Assembly: GCA_015056815.1 (NCBI GenBank)
Contig: SVFN01000021.1
Span: forward strand, 18,766-82,765
Length of the DNA stretch: 64,000 nucleotides
Origin: Lachnospiraceae bacterium
GTDB lineage: Bacteria; Bacillota; Clostridia; Lachnospirales; Lachnospiraceae
Reading direction: 5' to 3'
Made by a program: the position numbers and the translations under genes. The notes under the pieces were generated by a model that saw only the letters and a program-made list of their open reading frames with translations, was not told where the DNA came from and did no database searches. How positions within the stretch are numbered: position 1 is the first letter of the stretch; each line of letters begins with the position of its first letter. Of this stretch, positions 44,724 to 53,201 are shown one piece after another.

Positions 44724-45920
44724 CTATTCTCTCTCGACGATCGTAGCACAACCCATACCACCGCCGATACACAGAGTAGCAAGACCCTTCTTAGCGTCTT
44801 TTGCTTCCATCTCGTGTAACAGAGTCACAAGGATACGTGCGCCGGAAGCTCCAACCGGATGTCCGAGTGCGATCGCACCACCATTCGGATTGAGCTGCTT
44901 GTCAACGTCGATACCAAGCTCTTTTCCTACTGCAACAGACTGAGCTGCAAATGCCTCGTTTGCCTCGATGATATCGAAGTCCTCGATCTTATATCCTGCT
45001 TTCTCCATCGCTTTCTTGGAAGCCGGTACAGGACCGATACCCATAACCTCAGGACGGCATCCTGCAAGTGCGCCGGAAACGAAAGTAGCCATCGGCTTAA
45101 CGCCTAACTCTTTTGCTTTCTCTTCGCTCATAACGACGATTGCTGCAGCACCATCATTGATACCGGAAGCGTTACCTGCTGTAACAAATCCATCCGGATT
45201 CAGAGGACGCAGTTTTGCAAGTCCTTCGATCGTAGAACCTGCACGAGGTCCCTCATCTACCTTGAACTCTACCATTTCTTTTTTCTTCTTTACCATAACC
45301 GGAACGATCTCTTTCTCAAAAGCACCGTTCTCAAGTGCTGCACAAGCCTTTACCTGGCTCTTTAATGCAAACTCGTCCAGCTCTTCTCTGGTCAGATTCC
45401 ACTCTTTTGCAATGTTATCTGCTGTCGTGATCATATGATAATCATTGAATGCATCCCAAAGCGCATCATTTACCATAGTATCCACAAGACCGCCCTTGCT
45501 CTGGCTCGGCCACATCATACGGTATCCGTAACGGCCATTCGGTATTGCGAACGGAGCCATGGACATATTCTCCATACCACCTGCAACCACGATATCAGCG
45601 TCGCCGGCTTTAATCATCTGTGCAGCCATATTCACACAGTTCAGACCGGAACCGCAAACCACATTCACTGTAACCGCCGGAACCTCGTTCGGAAGTCCTG
45701 CCTTGATGCTGGCCTGACGTGCAACGTTCTGTCCCTGTCCTGCCTGGATAACACATCCCATGTAAACCTGATCCACCTGATCAGCCGGAACTCCTGCTCT
45801 GTTTAATGCCTCTTTGATAACGATAGCACCAAGTTCCGCTGCCGGTGTCGTGCTGAGTGCTCCGCCCATAGTACCGATTGCGGTACGGCAAGCGCCTGCT
45901 AATACAACTTTCTTTGCCAT
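44724..45920 (-). CDS. thl: Acetyl-CoA C-acetyltransferase (thiolase)
   Basis: 398 aa from ATG 45920 ([20 protein letters not shown]) after GGAGGAGAGAAAGC. Thiolase active site: nucleophilic Cys in [16 protein letters not shown] near residue 90, His in [20 protein letters not shown], and the second Cys in [16 protein letters not shown] near the end. Condenses two acetyl-CoA to acetoacetyl-CoA, the entry step to butyrate. First gene of the six-gene operon, with a consensus promoter ~90 bases upstream. No butyryl-CoA:acetate CoA-transferase or buk/ptb is in the window, so the last step is encoded elsewhere. Confidence 0.96.
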   Translation of the reverse strand: MAKKVVLAGACRTAIGTMGGALSTTPAAELGAIVIKEALNRAGVPADQVDQVYMGCVIQAGQGQNVARQASIKAGLPNEVPAVTVNVVCGSGLNCVNMAAQMIKAGDADIVVAGGMENMSMAPFAIPNGRYGYRMMWPSQSKGGLVDTMVNDALWDAFNDYHMITTADNIAKEWNLTREELDEFALKSQVKACAALENGAFEKEIVPVMVKKKKEMVEFKVDEGPRAGSTIEGLAKLRPLNPDGFVTAGNASGINDGAAAIVVMSEEKAKELGVKPMATFVSGALAGCRPEVMGIGPVPASKKAMEKAGYKIEDFDIIEANEAFAAQSVAVGKELGIDVDKQLNPNGGAIALGHPVGASGARILVTLLHEMEAKDAKKGLATLCIGGGMGCATIVERE

Positions 45921-46008
45921 GCTTTCTCTCCTCCACATTCTTTGAAATTGTAGTAATTATCGGGCTTTCCAAAGGATTGTTATTTTTTTGTCATTGCCCA
46001 TTGCATCT

Positions 46009-46037
46009 ATTTTATCATAGGAATAAGGGATTTTCAA
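46009..46037 (-). promoter_or_regulatory. Sigma-A promoter of the butyrate operon
   Basis: On the minus strand TTGAAA (46032-46037) and TAAAAT (46009-46014) with a 17-base spacer, ~90 bases upstream of the thl start. The leader between them shows no riboswitch-like fold. Confidence 0.75.
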
Positions 46038-46124
46038 TCGAAAAAAATGAAATATTGATGAATAAATTATGATAAGGCCGCCTGCAGAACAGATTGCACA
46101 GCCGGCCGGAACCGGTATGTGCTC

Positions 46125-46156
46125 AAAAAAACGGTCTGTGGTATCCCACAGACCGG
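46125..46156 (-). terminator. Terminator of hpf
   Basis: Perfect 10-bp stem CGGTCTGTGG / CCACAGACCG with a TATC loop, followed on the minus strand by seven T. Confidence 0.9.
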
Positions 46157-46168
46157 CAAAAATCCTTA

Positions 46169-46696
46169 TTATACTTCCGGTTCGATCAGTCCGTAGGTAT
46201 TGCCTTTACGGCGGTAGACCACGTTGACCTGATCTGTCTCGGCGTTTACAAATACGAAGAAGCCATGTCCCAAAAGCTCCATCTGGATACATGCATCTTC
46301 GGGATACATCGGTTTGATGTCAAATTTCTTGCTGCGGACGATCTTGATCTCTTCCTCGTCCATGTAATCATTTTCCAAAAATTCCTGTTTAAAATACTTC
46401 GCTCCCTGCTGCTTGTCTACAATCTTATTTTTATAACGTTTTAACTGTCTCTCGATGATCTCCTCTACCAGGTCGATCGAAACATACATGTCACTGCTTA
46501 CCTGCTCGGAACGAATGATATTTCCTTTCACCGGAATCGTAACTTCAATCTTTTGTCTCTCTTTCTCTACGCTCAGCGTCACATGAACTTCTGTCTCCGG
46601 TGTAAAATATTTTTCCAGCTTCCCGATCTTATCCTCGACAGCTGATCTCAGTCCAGGTGTTACCTCAATATTTTTCCCCAAGATAATAAATTTCAT
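46169..46696 (-). CDS. hpf: Ribosome hibernation promoting factor, long form
   Basis: 175 aa. ATG 46696 (MKFIILGKNIEVTPGLRSAV) after AAAGGGATGGGC; the longer frame to 46750 is not used. N-terminal S30AE/YfiA domain (VHVTLSVEKERQKIEVTIP) and C-terminal dimerisation domain (RSKKFDIKPMYPEDACIQME, LLGHGFFVFVNAETDQVNVV, YRRKGNTYGLIEPE), the form that builds 100S ribosome dimers in Firmicutes. Own promoter and terminator. Expected to be raised in stationary phase, though no special sigma site is apparent. Confidence 0.95.
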   Translation of the reverse strand: MKFIILGKNIEVTPGLRSAVEDKIGKLEKYFTPETEVHVTLSVEKERQKIEVTIPVKGNIIRSEQVSSDMYVSIDLVEEIIERQLKRYKNKIVDKQQGAKYFKQEFLENDYMDEEEIKIVRSKKFDIKPMYPEDACIQMELLGHGFFVFVNAETDQVNVVYRRKGNTYGLIEPEV

Positions 46697-46811
46697 AAGC
46701 CCATCCCTTTCTGTCTTAAGCTCCATACTCTTGTATGGGACACCCTGCATACAGTGCTCTCTTCCCGCGCTCCCTCGCGGCTTTTGGCTTCTTGTACGAA
46801 TGTGTAGTTAC

Positions 46812-46840
46812 ATTATATCACAAACCATTCGATTTGTGTA
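46812..46840 (-). promoter_or_regulatory. Extended -10 promoter of hpf
   Basis: Minus strand TGATATAAT (TATAAT at 46812-46817, preceded by TG) with TACACA 17 bases upstream (46835-46840). Confidence 0.6.
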
Positions 46841-47247
46841 AAAATTCTAACCCGAAGTCACAATTTTTTCACTTCTCAGATGTCAACACTTTTTGACATT
46901 TTTTTGCCCGATCAGACATTTTTTTCAATTATCAACAAAACATACATTCGTTCAGTTACCATAAGTTTCATTCTCCATTCCAAGGAAATTCCTGTGGATA
47001 ATGTGGATAACTCTGTGTATAATTCGATTTTTCCCGTATTTTCGTTTGGATGGCTGTGGATAACTGTGCTGTCTCCGGTCTGTGTGGTTCGTTGTTTCTA
47101 ACCTCTTTTTGGTATGTTTTTGTGCATCTTGTCTAAATCTTTACCATGCTGCACAAGGATCTTCTTTTCCTGCCTGCCGGGCCTGCATGGGGATTTCAAA
47201 TACCCGTCAGATTCTTTTTGCCTGAAAATCCCCTTAAAAACAGAAAT
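46841..47247. other. Gene-free AT-rich stretch with a cluster of four DnaA-box-like sequences
   Basis: No convincing ORF. TGTGGATAA (reverse complement of the DnaA box TTATCCACA) occurs at 46993-47001, 47002-47010 and 47055-47063, and the one-mismatch form TGTGTATAA at 47014-47022, all in the same orientation within 71 bases. The preceding ~110 bases are very AT-rich (TTTTTTGCCC, ATTTTTTTC, CAATTATCAAC). dnaA, dnaN, recF or gyrase genes are not in the window, so this is not shown to be the chromosomal origin. Confidence 0.6.
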
Positions 47248-47272
47248 CGCTCCGGTGCCATGCACCGAAGCG
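47248..47272 (-). terminator. Terminator of the NlpC/P60 gene
   Basis: CGCTCCGGTGC / GCACCGAAGCG pair over 11 bases with one mismatch around CAT; the minus strand then reads ATTTCTGTTTTTAAGG. Confidence 0.75.
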
Positions 47273-47294
47273 TCTCATAAATCACTTTGTCTTA

Positions 47295-48542
47295 TTAGAA
47301 AATACGTCTTACGGATAAGACATCTCTATAGCCTGCGTTGGAAATCTTGATACCTGTCGCCGCGGTAGAAGCATGTACGATCTGACCGCCACCGATATAA
47401 ATACCAACGTGTCCGGAATAACATACGATATCACCGGGCTGTGCATTGCCTAAACCACCTACATCATATCCACATCCGCGAAGCGCACCGGAGGAATGAG
47501 GAAGTCCTACACCAAAGTTTGCATAAACACTCATTACAAATCCGGAACAGTCTGTTCCGTTCGTCAGACTGGAACCACCATATACATAAGGATTGCCGAC
47601 AAACTGGCATGCGAAATTCGCCACTGCGGAACCTGCTCCGCCGCCCGAAGATGAGTAAGAGGAACCACCGGATGCTTTACCGCCGGATGCTGCTGCCGCT
47701 GCATTTGCCTGCTTGCGCTCCGCCTCTTCTTTTGCCAGACGTGCCTCTTCTTCTTCTTTGGATTCCGCTTTTACAAACTCTGTGGAAAGCTCCACATAAT
47801 CGGTGGATACGTATCCTTCGCCTTCTTCGATAGATACTTTAACCCATCCGTCCAGTCCTTCTTCTTCTTTAACCGTCAGCTTGTCCTCTCCTGCTGCCAT
47901 ACCCACCACGTCAGATTCTGTGGTCGGATCCTGTCTCACAAAAAGAGTCTCCGTATCAACAGTAGCGATCCTGCGTCCTACTTCTTTGGCAAGCGCTACG
48001 GCATCGTCACCGGTTACTACATATTCTGCTTTTACAAAACCGGTCACATTGCCGGATTTGATCTCATACCAGCCGTTTGACTCGGAAATAAATTCCCCGA
48101 CAGATTCATTATAAAGCTTCCCAAGAACCTCTGCTTCCTCGTCCGCTTCTTTTCTGACATTTACATAATCATTACATTTTGCAATCACGAGATTGGAAAA
48201 CTCTTCTTTTTCCTTATACTCCTCAATCTCAGCCTGAAGGTCTACTGCGGAAGTATAATTCACTACTTCACCGTTCTCATCGCTCTGTACGCTGGCTACG
48301 ATCGGATCGACACATGCCTCTCCTGCTGAAAGCTGAATCTCAACCTTCTCGCCTGTCTTACCTTCCTCGGCAGTCGTCTCTTCTGCTTTATTATCCGCAA
48401 CTGTCTCGATCGCTTCCGTATCAATCGTCACAGCTGCGCCCGCTGACGGAAGTGTCGTCGCATAAGTCTCTGATGAAAGAGACATGAACGCAATCGCTCC
48501 GGCCAGTATATATGCTACGATTTTGTTGTTTTTTCTGATCAT
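47295..48542 (-). CDS. Secreted NlpC/P60 peptidoglycan endopeptidase with two SH3b domains
   Basis: 415 aa. ATG 48542 after TAGGAGAGAATA. Signal peptide (NKIVAYILAGAIAFMSLSSE, cleavage near TYA). Two bacterial SH3 domains: about residues 118-175 (CNDYVNVRKEADEEAEVLGK) and 190-260 (TETLFVRQDPTTESDVVGMA). An acidic, helical linker and a Gly/Ser-rich spacer follow. NlpC/P60 domain at ~308-415 with catalytic Cys in GTDCSGFVMSVY, His in YSGHVGIYIGGGQ and the third polar residue after IVHASTAATG. Cleaves stem-peptide bonds in peptidoglycan during growth or separation. Its promoter carries a WalR-box-like site (see 48597-48613). Confidence 0.92.
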   Translation of the reverse strand: MIRKNNKIVAYILAGAIAFMSLSSETYATTLPSAGAAVTIDTEAIETVADNKAEETTAEEGKTGEKVEIQLSAGEACVDPIVASVQSDENGEVVNYTSAVDLQAEIEEYKEKEEFSNLVIAKCNDYVNVRKEADEEAEVLGKLYNESVGEFISESNGWYEIKSGNVTGFVKAEYVVTGDDAVALAKEVGRRIATVDTETLFVRQDPTTESDVVGMAAGEDKLTVKEEEGLDGWVKVSIEEGEGYVSTDYVELSTEFVKAESKEEEEARLAKEEAERKQANAAAAASGGKASGGSSYSSSGGGAGSAVANFACQFVGNPYVYGGSSLTNGTDCSGFVMSVYANFGVGLPHSSGALRGCGYDVGGLGNAQPGDIVCYSGHVGIYIGGGQIVHASTAATGIKISNAGYRDVLSVRRIF

Positions 48543-48596
48543 TATTCTCTCCTATAATCTGGATACTAAATATTTAAAATCAGTGTATTACTATTT

Positions 48597-48613
48597 GTTA
48601 CAAATTTGTTACA
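48597..48613 (-). promoter_or_regulatory. WalR-box-like direct repeat at the NlpC/P60 transcription start
   Basis: Minus strand TGTAAC-AAATT-TGTAAC fits the known WalR/YycF consensus TGTWAH-N5-TGTWAH exactly. It lies about +4 to +20 from the start predicted by the promoter at 48624-48652, a position more suited to repression than activation. Confidence 0.55.
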
Positions 48614-48623
48614 TCTGTTAAAT

Positions 48624-48652
48624 AATATAGCAAACTAATTACAGTTTGTCAA
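48624..48652 (-). promoter_or_regulatory. Sigma-A promoter of the NlpC/P60 gene
   Basis: Minus strand TTGACA (48647-48652), 17-base spacer, TATATT (48624-48629); leader of about 75 bases. Confidence 0.85.
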
Positions 48653-48701
48653 CAACCAGATCGTACCATTTTACACATTTTGTCGAAAAAAGTTTCCGTT
48701 T

Positions 48702-49619
48702 TTACCCTGCCAGATATCTCTCCGCGCTTGTAACTGCATTCGCCCCGTCGGCCGCTGCCGTTATGATCTGCCGAAGCTGCTTTGTGCGGACATCTCCTGC
48801 AGCAAACACGCCTTTCACGCTGGTGTGTCCATCTTCTCCCGCCTTGATATAGCCCTTCTCATCCATCTCCACAAATCCTTCAAAAGCTTTGCTGTTGGGG
48901 ATGATCCCGACTGCCACGAAGACGCCGTTTATTTTCAATTCACTCTTTTCACCGTTTTTTACATGATTCAGTTTCAGATATTCCACCTGCTCACTGCCTG
49001 CGATCTCATCCACCGTCGTATCCCACAGGATCTCCACATTCGGAAGTTTGAAAAGAGCTTCCTGCAAAGACTTGGCCGCCCGCAGTTCATCTCTTCTGTG
49101 GATCAGATACACTTTCTCACAGCCCCTTGCCAGGAAAATGGCATCCTCCACGGCAACATCTCCACCACCGATCACCGCTGTGGTCTTTCCTCTGAAAAAC
49201 GCTCCGTCGCAGGTCGCGCAATAGGAAACACCCATTCCGGCAAATTCTTCTTCTCCGCTCACGCCAAGCTTGGCATGATGCGCTCCCGACGCGATCACAA
49301 CTGTTTTGGTGATATAATTTCCTTCTGCCGTGCAGACCATCTTTACTTCTCCCTGATCGATGATCTCTGTCACATCCCCGTCACGGCTCTTAACGCCAAG
49401 TTTTTCCATGTGTTCTTTCATTTTCATGCACAGGTCAAATCCACTGATTTCAGGGAGTGCAGGGTAATTGTCTACTTCATATGTGTTCAGGACCTGCCCG
49501 CCCTGAATGCCGGTTTTCTCCAAAACCAGTACTGCCATTCCCGCACGTGCGGCATAGATCGCCGCCGACATCCCTGCCGGTCCCGCACCGATGATGATCA
49601 TATCATATGACTGTTCCAT
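48702..49619 (-). CDS. trxB: Thioredoxin-disulfide reductase
   Basis: 305 aa from ATG 49619 (MEQSYDMIIIGAGPAGMSAA) after AGGAGGAAAAAGAT. FAD motif GAGPAGMSAAIYAARAG at the N-terminus, redox pair in GVSYCATCDGAFFRGK near residue 135, NADPH motif VIGGGDVAVEDAIFLA, and the C-terminal FAD motif GVFAAGDVRTKQLRQI. It reduces thioredoxin with NADPH in the cytosol. No thioredoxin gene is adjacent. Ordinary length for the low-molecular-weight class. Confidence 0.95.
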   Translation of the reverse strand: MEQSYDMIIIGAGPAGMSAAIYAARAGMAVLVLEKTGIQGGQVLNTYEVDNYPALPEISGFDLCMKMKEHMEKLGVKSRDGDVTEIIDQGEVKMVCTAEGNYITKTVVIASGAHHAKLGVSGEEEFAGMGVSYCATCDGAFFRGKTTAVIGGGDVAVEDAIFLARGCEKVYLIHRRDELRAAKSLQEALFKLPNVEILWDTTVDEIAGSEQVEYLKLNHVKNGEKSELKINGVFVAVGIIPNSKAFEGFVEMDEKGYIKAGEDGHTSVKGVFAAGDVRTKQLRQIITAAADGANAVTSAERYLAG

Positions 49620-49887
49620 ATCTTTTTCCTCCTGTTCCTGCAATTTGGATCTTCCGCAGCAATCCGTCTCTTTACAGCCTTTCCAAACAGGCTCAAACTA
49701 TTTTGTGTTTCCAGCTGTCCGGATCCGTATTGCCTCAGTAAAACTTCATATAAATTGTTACAGAAATATTATACACTATTTTGCTAAAATCATTTATACT
49801 ATAACATATCAGGGACAAAACTGTCTTGTAGTGTTTTTATAAAAAATATTAAATTTTCGCTAACAATTCAGGAAAAGGAAAACGATC

Positions 49888-50607
49888 ATGAAAAAATATG
49901 CATTTATCACCGGTGCTTCCCGCGGGATCGGGCGTGCTGTTTCGATCCTTCTTGCCAAAGAAGGGTATCATCTGTATCTGAACTGTCATCAGTCCAAAGA
50001 ACTGCTGTACAATTTAAAAGAACAGCTTGAGCGGCAGTATTCGGTAAGCTGTCAGTGTTTTGTGGGGGATATCGGGAGTCCCGGATTTGTAAAAGAATGT
50101 TTTGCAAAGATCCCGCAATTAGATGTCTTGATCAATAATGCAGGCATTTCCCATATCGGGCTTTTTACCGACATGTCTGTTGATGAATGGCAAAAGGTAC
50201 TGAATACCAATCTTTCCTCCGCCTTTTATACCTGTAAATATGCCGTCCCCCTGATGCTTCATGCACATAGCGGGCGGATCATCAATATTTCCTCCGTCTG
50301 GGGGAATATCGGTGCTTCCATGGAAGCAGCTTATTCTGCTTCCAAAGGCGGACTTAACAGCTTCACAAAAGCGATCGCAAAAGAACTGGCCCCCAGCAAT
50401 ATTCAGGTCAACGCCATAGCCTGCGGTGTCATTGACACTGAGATGAACCAATGCTTTTCCGAAGAAGAACGCCGGGTTCTCAGAGACGAGATCCCCGCAG
50501 ACCGTTTCGGCAGTGCCGAAGAAGCTGCACAGATGGTAGTAAGTCTTCTCAACGCACCGGATTATCTCACCGGACAGATCATCACGTTAGATGGCGGCTG
50601 GTGCTAG
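49888..50607 (+). CDS. Short-chain dehydrogenase/reductase (FabG-like)
   Basis: 239 aa, one of few plus-strand genes. AAAGGAAAACGATC precedes ATG 49888. Cofactor motif TGASRGIGRAVSILLAKEG, structural NNAG in DVLINNAGISHIG, and catalytic Ser-Tyr-Lys in INISSVWGN and AAYSASKGGLNSFTKA; the C-terminus GQIITLDGGWC is typical of 3-oxoacyl-ACP reductases. It is not within a fatty-acid cluster, so it may serve another carbonyl substrate; the classic FabG role is not proven. It converges on the methyltransferase gene without an obvious terminator. Confidence 0.85.
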   Translation: MKKYAFITGASRGIGRAVSILLAKEGYHLYLNCHQSKELLYNLKEQLERQYSVSCQCFVGDIGSPGFVKECFAKIPQLDVLINNAGISHIGLFTDMSVDEWQKVLNTNLSSAFYTCKYAVPLMLHAHSGRIINISSVWGNIGASMEAAYSASKGGLNSFTKAIAKELAPSNIQVNAIACGVIDTEMNQCFSEEERRVLRDEIPADRFGSAEEAAQMVVSLLNAPDYLTGQIITLDGGWC

Positions 50608-50688
50608 TACACGAATATTAATCAACCGGCACTTTTGCCTGTCTGATCGCCCATATGCTTCATTGTCGTCAATCGCCGCAGATCTGCT

Positions 50689-51459
50689 CTATTTTTGGAG
50701 GATGTCCACTGTGTGGGAGCTGGCTCCGAGAAGTTCCGGACGCTCGCAGTTTGCCCAGTGATACTTTAAAAACAGTTCAAAACTTTCTTCATCCATGGCA
50801 TTGAGAGCTGGTCTGATATAGTCTGCCGCGCCGTCTGCTGCAATGATCTGAATCCGGGTCAATCCCACTTCTTCTTTCAAGGCGTTGATTTCCTCCAGGC
50901 GCACCATACTGTAAAGTTCATTCGCCGCATCAAGACATTGGAAGTCTCCGGTAAGCACCCGGGCTTCCACCGATTCCTTTATATGTCCCTCCATAAAACC
51001 ATGCTTGATCACGCAATAATCGTTCATGTAATAGGCTGCCAGGATGACGCCGCCTGTCTTCGTCACACGTTTTGCCTCTGAAAGTGCTTTCACTTTGTCC
51101 TCATGACTGTGCAGATGATACAACGGACCAAACAGGATCGTCAGATCAAAGCTCTCATCCGCAAACCTTCTGAGCCTCAGTGCATTCCCCTGAAAAGCCT
51201 TTACTGCACTTTTTTTCTTTTTTAAGATCCCTAAATTATATTTGACAAGTTCTACCGCTGTCACATCATAGCCTTCTTCGGCCAGTGCAACACTGTATCG
51301 TCCGGTACCCGCACCAATATCGATGATCGCAGGAGCTTCCATCTGATCCAGATATTTGTGGATATAGCGCATGGAAGTGGAAAATTCCACGATGCCATGT
51401 CTGCTCGCAAGACGTTTTTCTTCGTTAAATTTATTATAATACAACTCCAGTTCTGTCAT
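50689..51459 (-). CDS. Class I SAM-dependent methyltransferase
   Basis: 256 aa. Start 51459 after TAGGAGTAATTT. SAM motif I PAIIDIGAGTGRYSVALAEE near residues 38-57, motif II DVTAVELVKYN, and the post-I acidic loop FDLTILFGPLYHL. Substrate class is not evident; similar proteins are annotated UbiE/methyltransferase-11 type. The gene follows the membrane spermidine-synthase-like gene by nine bases and is probably co-transcribed. A small-molecule target is likelier than nucleic acid because no recognition domain is present. Confidence 0.8.
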   Translation of the reverse strand: MTELELYYNKFNEEKRLASRHGIVEFSTSMRYIHKYLDQMEAPAIIDIGAGTGRYSVALAEEGYDVTAVELVKYNLGILKKKKSAVKAFQGNALRLRRFADESFDLTILFGPLYHLHSHEDKVKALSEAKRVTKTGGVILAAYYMNDYCVIKHGFMEGHIKESVEARVLTGDFQCLDAANELYSMVRLEEINALKEEVGLTRIQIIAADGAADYIRPALNAMDEESFELFLKYHWANCERPELLGASSHTVDILQK

Positions 51460-51468
51460 AAATTACTC

Positions 51469-53070
51469 CTATAAATACTTCAAAAGCCCCTCAAGGCCTT
51501 CTTTTGCATAAATATCCTTATAATAAGAAACTTCTTTACGGATCAGACCATCGATCACCTTCATGCCCAGCAGTTCGACTGCTGCCTTGTCATCCGTCAG
51601 ACAATACTCTCCTTTTTCATAAGGGATCAGCTTCTGTCTGACCCGCTCCATCAGGGCAAAAAGTTCTTCGTTTTGCAAAGCGCTCTGTTTTGCCGCAAAT
51701 GTTTCCAGCATCCCATGTCCGTTTCCCGCAAACAGCTCCCGATTGGTCGCGCCCTCAACATCCACTGTGTAGATCTCATCGAACACATTCGCTATGGTGT
51801 CTGACAGATATTCATTGATGTTTCCCTTCTCTTCGGAATGCATGTTCATGTTTACCACCATTACCCCGTCCTCTTTTAAATGCGCTTTCACCAGCGAAAA
51901 AAACTCCAGAGAGGACATCTGGAACGGAATCGTGATATCCTGATAGGCATCCACCATGATCACATCGTATTTTCGTTCATCCACATTCAGATAAGCACGT
52001 CCATCGTAGGTCGTCACGCTGACATCATCCGGGAGATCAAAATATTGTCTGGCAAGCTTTGTGATCTTATCGTCAATCTCCACACCGTTTATCGAAAGAT
52101 CTCCAAAATAACGTTTGCACTGCCTGGCATAGGTCCCTGTCCCCATTCCAAGGATCAGTACATCCGCCGGATCAGCTTCCCCGATCCCGGCCATGAGCGG
52201 TGCTCCCATCGCATAGTCATAGTACATGCCGGTCAGGGAATCATCTTTCTTGGTGATGGACTGAACTCCGAACAATACATTTGTAGACAGGATCACGCTG
52301 GTGTCATCTTCCTTTACCTGAAGATAATTATATACGCTTTCGCCTTCATAAGTCAGATCTTTTTCCCAAAAGGCAAAGCTGTCCGAATTGCCGAAAATGC
52401 TGCACAGAATAAACAGGATCACCGCAGCGGCAACTCCCCCTTTTTTCTCTTTTTCACTAATAAAATACAGAATACCCAGCACCAGAAGGATCCCTGAAAA
52501 GATCAGAAATGTGATCGCTGTTCCCACCGCCGGGATCGTCACAAACGTTGGCAGAAACGTCCCGATGATGCTGCCGATGGTATTAAATGCTCCCAGTGTC
52601 CCGACCGTCTTCCCGCTGTCATCCACACTGTCCACCGTATAACGCGCCAGCGACGGCGTTACTGTCCCCAGCAGGAACAACGGATAGACGAAGATCACCA
52701 TACATGCCAGAAAAGCTGCCACGATCAAAAAATTGTGACTGACCGTTACCACCAGAAGACCTGAAATTCCGATAATGATATATTTCCCCACGACCGGGAT
52801 CGCCGCGATCCAGACTGCTGCGACCAGTATTCTCCGGTAAAGTCTGCCCGGATCCGGATTCTTATCCGCACTGCGGCCCCCGTAAATATTTCCCAAAGCC
52901 ATCGCGATCATGATCGTTCCGATTATGATCGTCCACACAATCTGCGAGGAGGAAAAATAGGGTGCTAAGAGTCTGCTTGCTCCCAGCTCCACTGCCATCA
53001 CAGACATTCCGGCAAAAAATTCTGTCATGTACAGATACACCTTATTTTTTAATATCGTTCTCTTTTCCAT
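51469..53070 (-). CDS. Membrane-fused spermidine synthase-like protein
   Basis: 533 aa from ATG 53070 (MEKRTILKNKVYLYMTEF) with GGAG upstream; the frame is open to 53109. The N-terminal ~215 residues hold about seven membrane helices (VMAVELGASRLLAPYFSSSQ, TIIIGTIMIAMALGNIYGGR), and the cytosolic C-terminal part is a spermidine-synthase-type Rossmann fold: VLILGMGTGTYARQCKRYFG, VEIDDKITKLARQYF, YDVIMVDAYQ. Such fusions are widespread in anaerobes, but whether they make polyamines is unclear, since the canonical active-site sequence (GGGDG, DxxD) is altered to GMGTG. No speD or speA is nearby. Probably an operon with the following methyltransferase. Confidence 0.8.
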   Translation of the reverse strand: MEKRTILKNKVYLYMTEFFAGMSVMAVELGASRLLAPYFSSSQIVWTIIIGTIMIAMALGNIYGGRSADKNPDPGRLYRRILVAAVWIAAIPVVGKYIIIGISGLLVVTVSHNFLIVAAFLACMVIFVYPLFLLGTVTPSLARYTVDSVDDSGKTVGTLGAFNTIGSIIGTFLPTFVTIPAVGTAITFLIFSGILLVLGILYFISEKEKKGGVAAAVILFILCSIFGNSDSFAFWEKDLTYEGESVYNYLQVKEDDTSVILSTNVLFGVQSITKKDDSLTGMYYDYAMGAPLMAGIGEADPADVLILGMGTGTYARQCKRYFGDLSINGVEIDDKITKLARQYFDLPDDVSVTTYDGRAYLNVDERKYDVIMVDAYQDITIPFQMSSLEFFSLVKAHLKEDGVMVVNMNMHSEEKGNINEYLSDTIANVFDEIYTVDVEGATNRELFAGNGHGMLETFAAKQSALQNEELFALMERVRQKLIPYEKGEYCLTDDKAAVELLGMKVIDGLIRKEVSYYKDIYAKEGLEGLLKYL

Positions 53071-53150
53071 AGTCTGCCCATTCTCCAGTCTGCTTCTTTT
53101 TTCCGTCATCCGTATTTATCGGATGATCTGTTCATTTCCCAATAAATGCA

Positions 53151-53185
53151 AAAATCCGGTCAGCCACCGTTAAGCTGCTGACCGG
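53151..53185 (-). terminator. Terminator of mscL
   Basis: CCGGTCAGC (53156-53164) pairs with GCTGACCGG (53177-53185); the minus strand continues ATTTTTGC. A T run on the plus side also exists. Confidence 0.7.
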
Positions 53186-53201
53186 TTCCCGTTTTTTGTT
53201 C

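Noticed and set aside
46880..46906. Terminator-like ATGTCAA/TTGACAT hairpin with a T run on the plus strand
   Set aside because: Only seven AT-rich base pairs and no plus-strand gene ends nearby; treated as part of the AT-rich tract.
46993..47063. Calling this the chromosomal origin
   Set aside because: dnaA, dnaN, recF and gyrase genes are absent and gene direction does not switch here; only a DnaA-box cluster can be supported.
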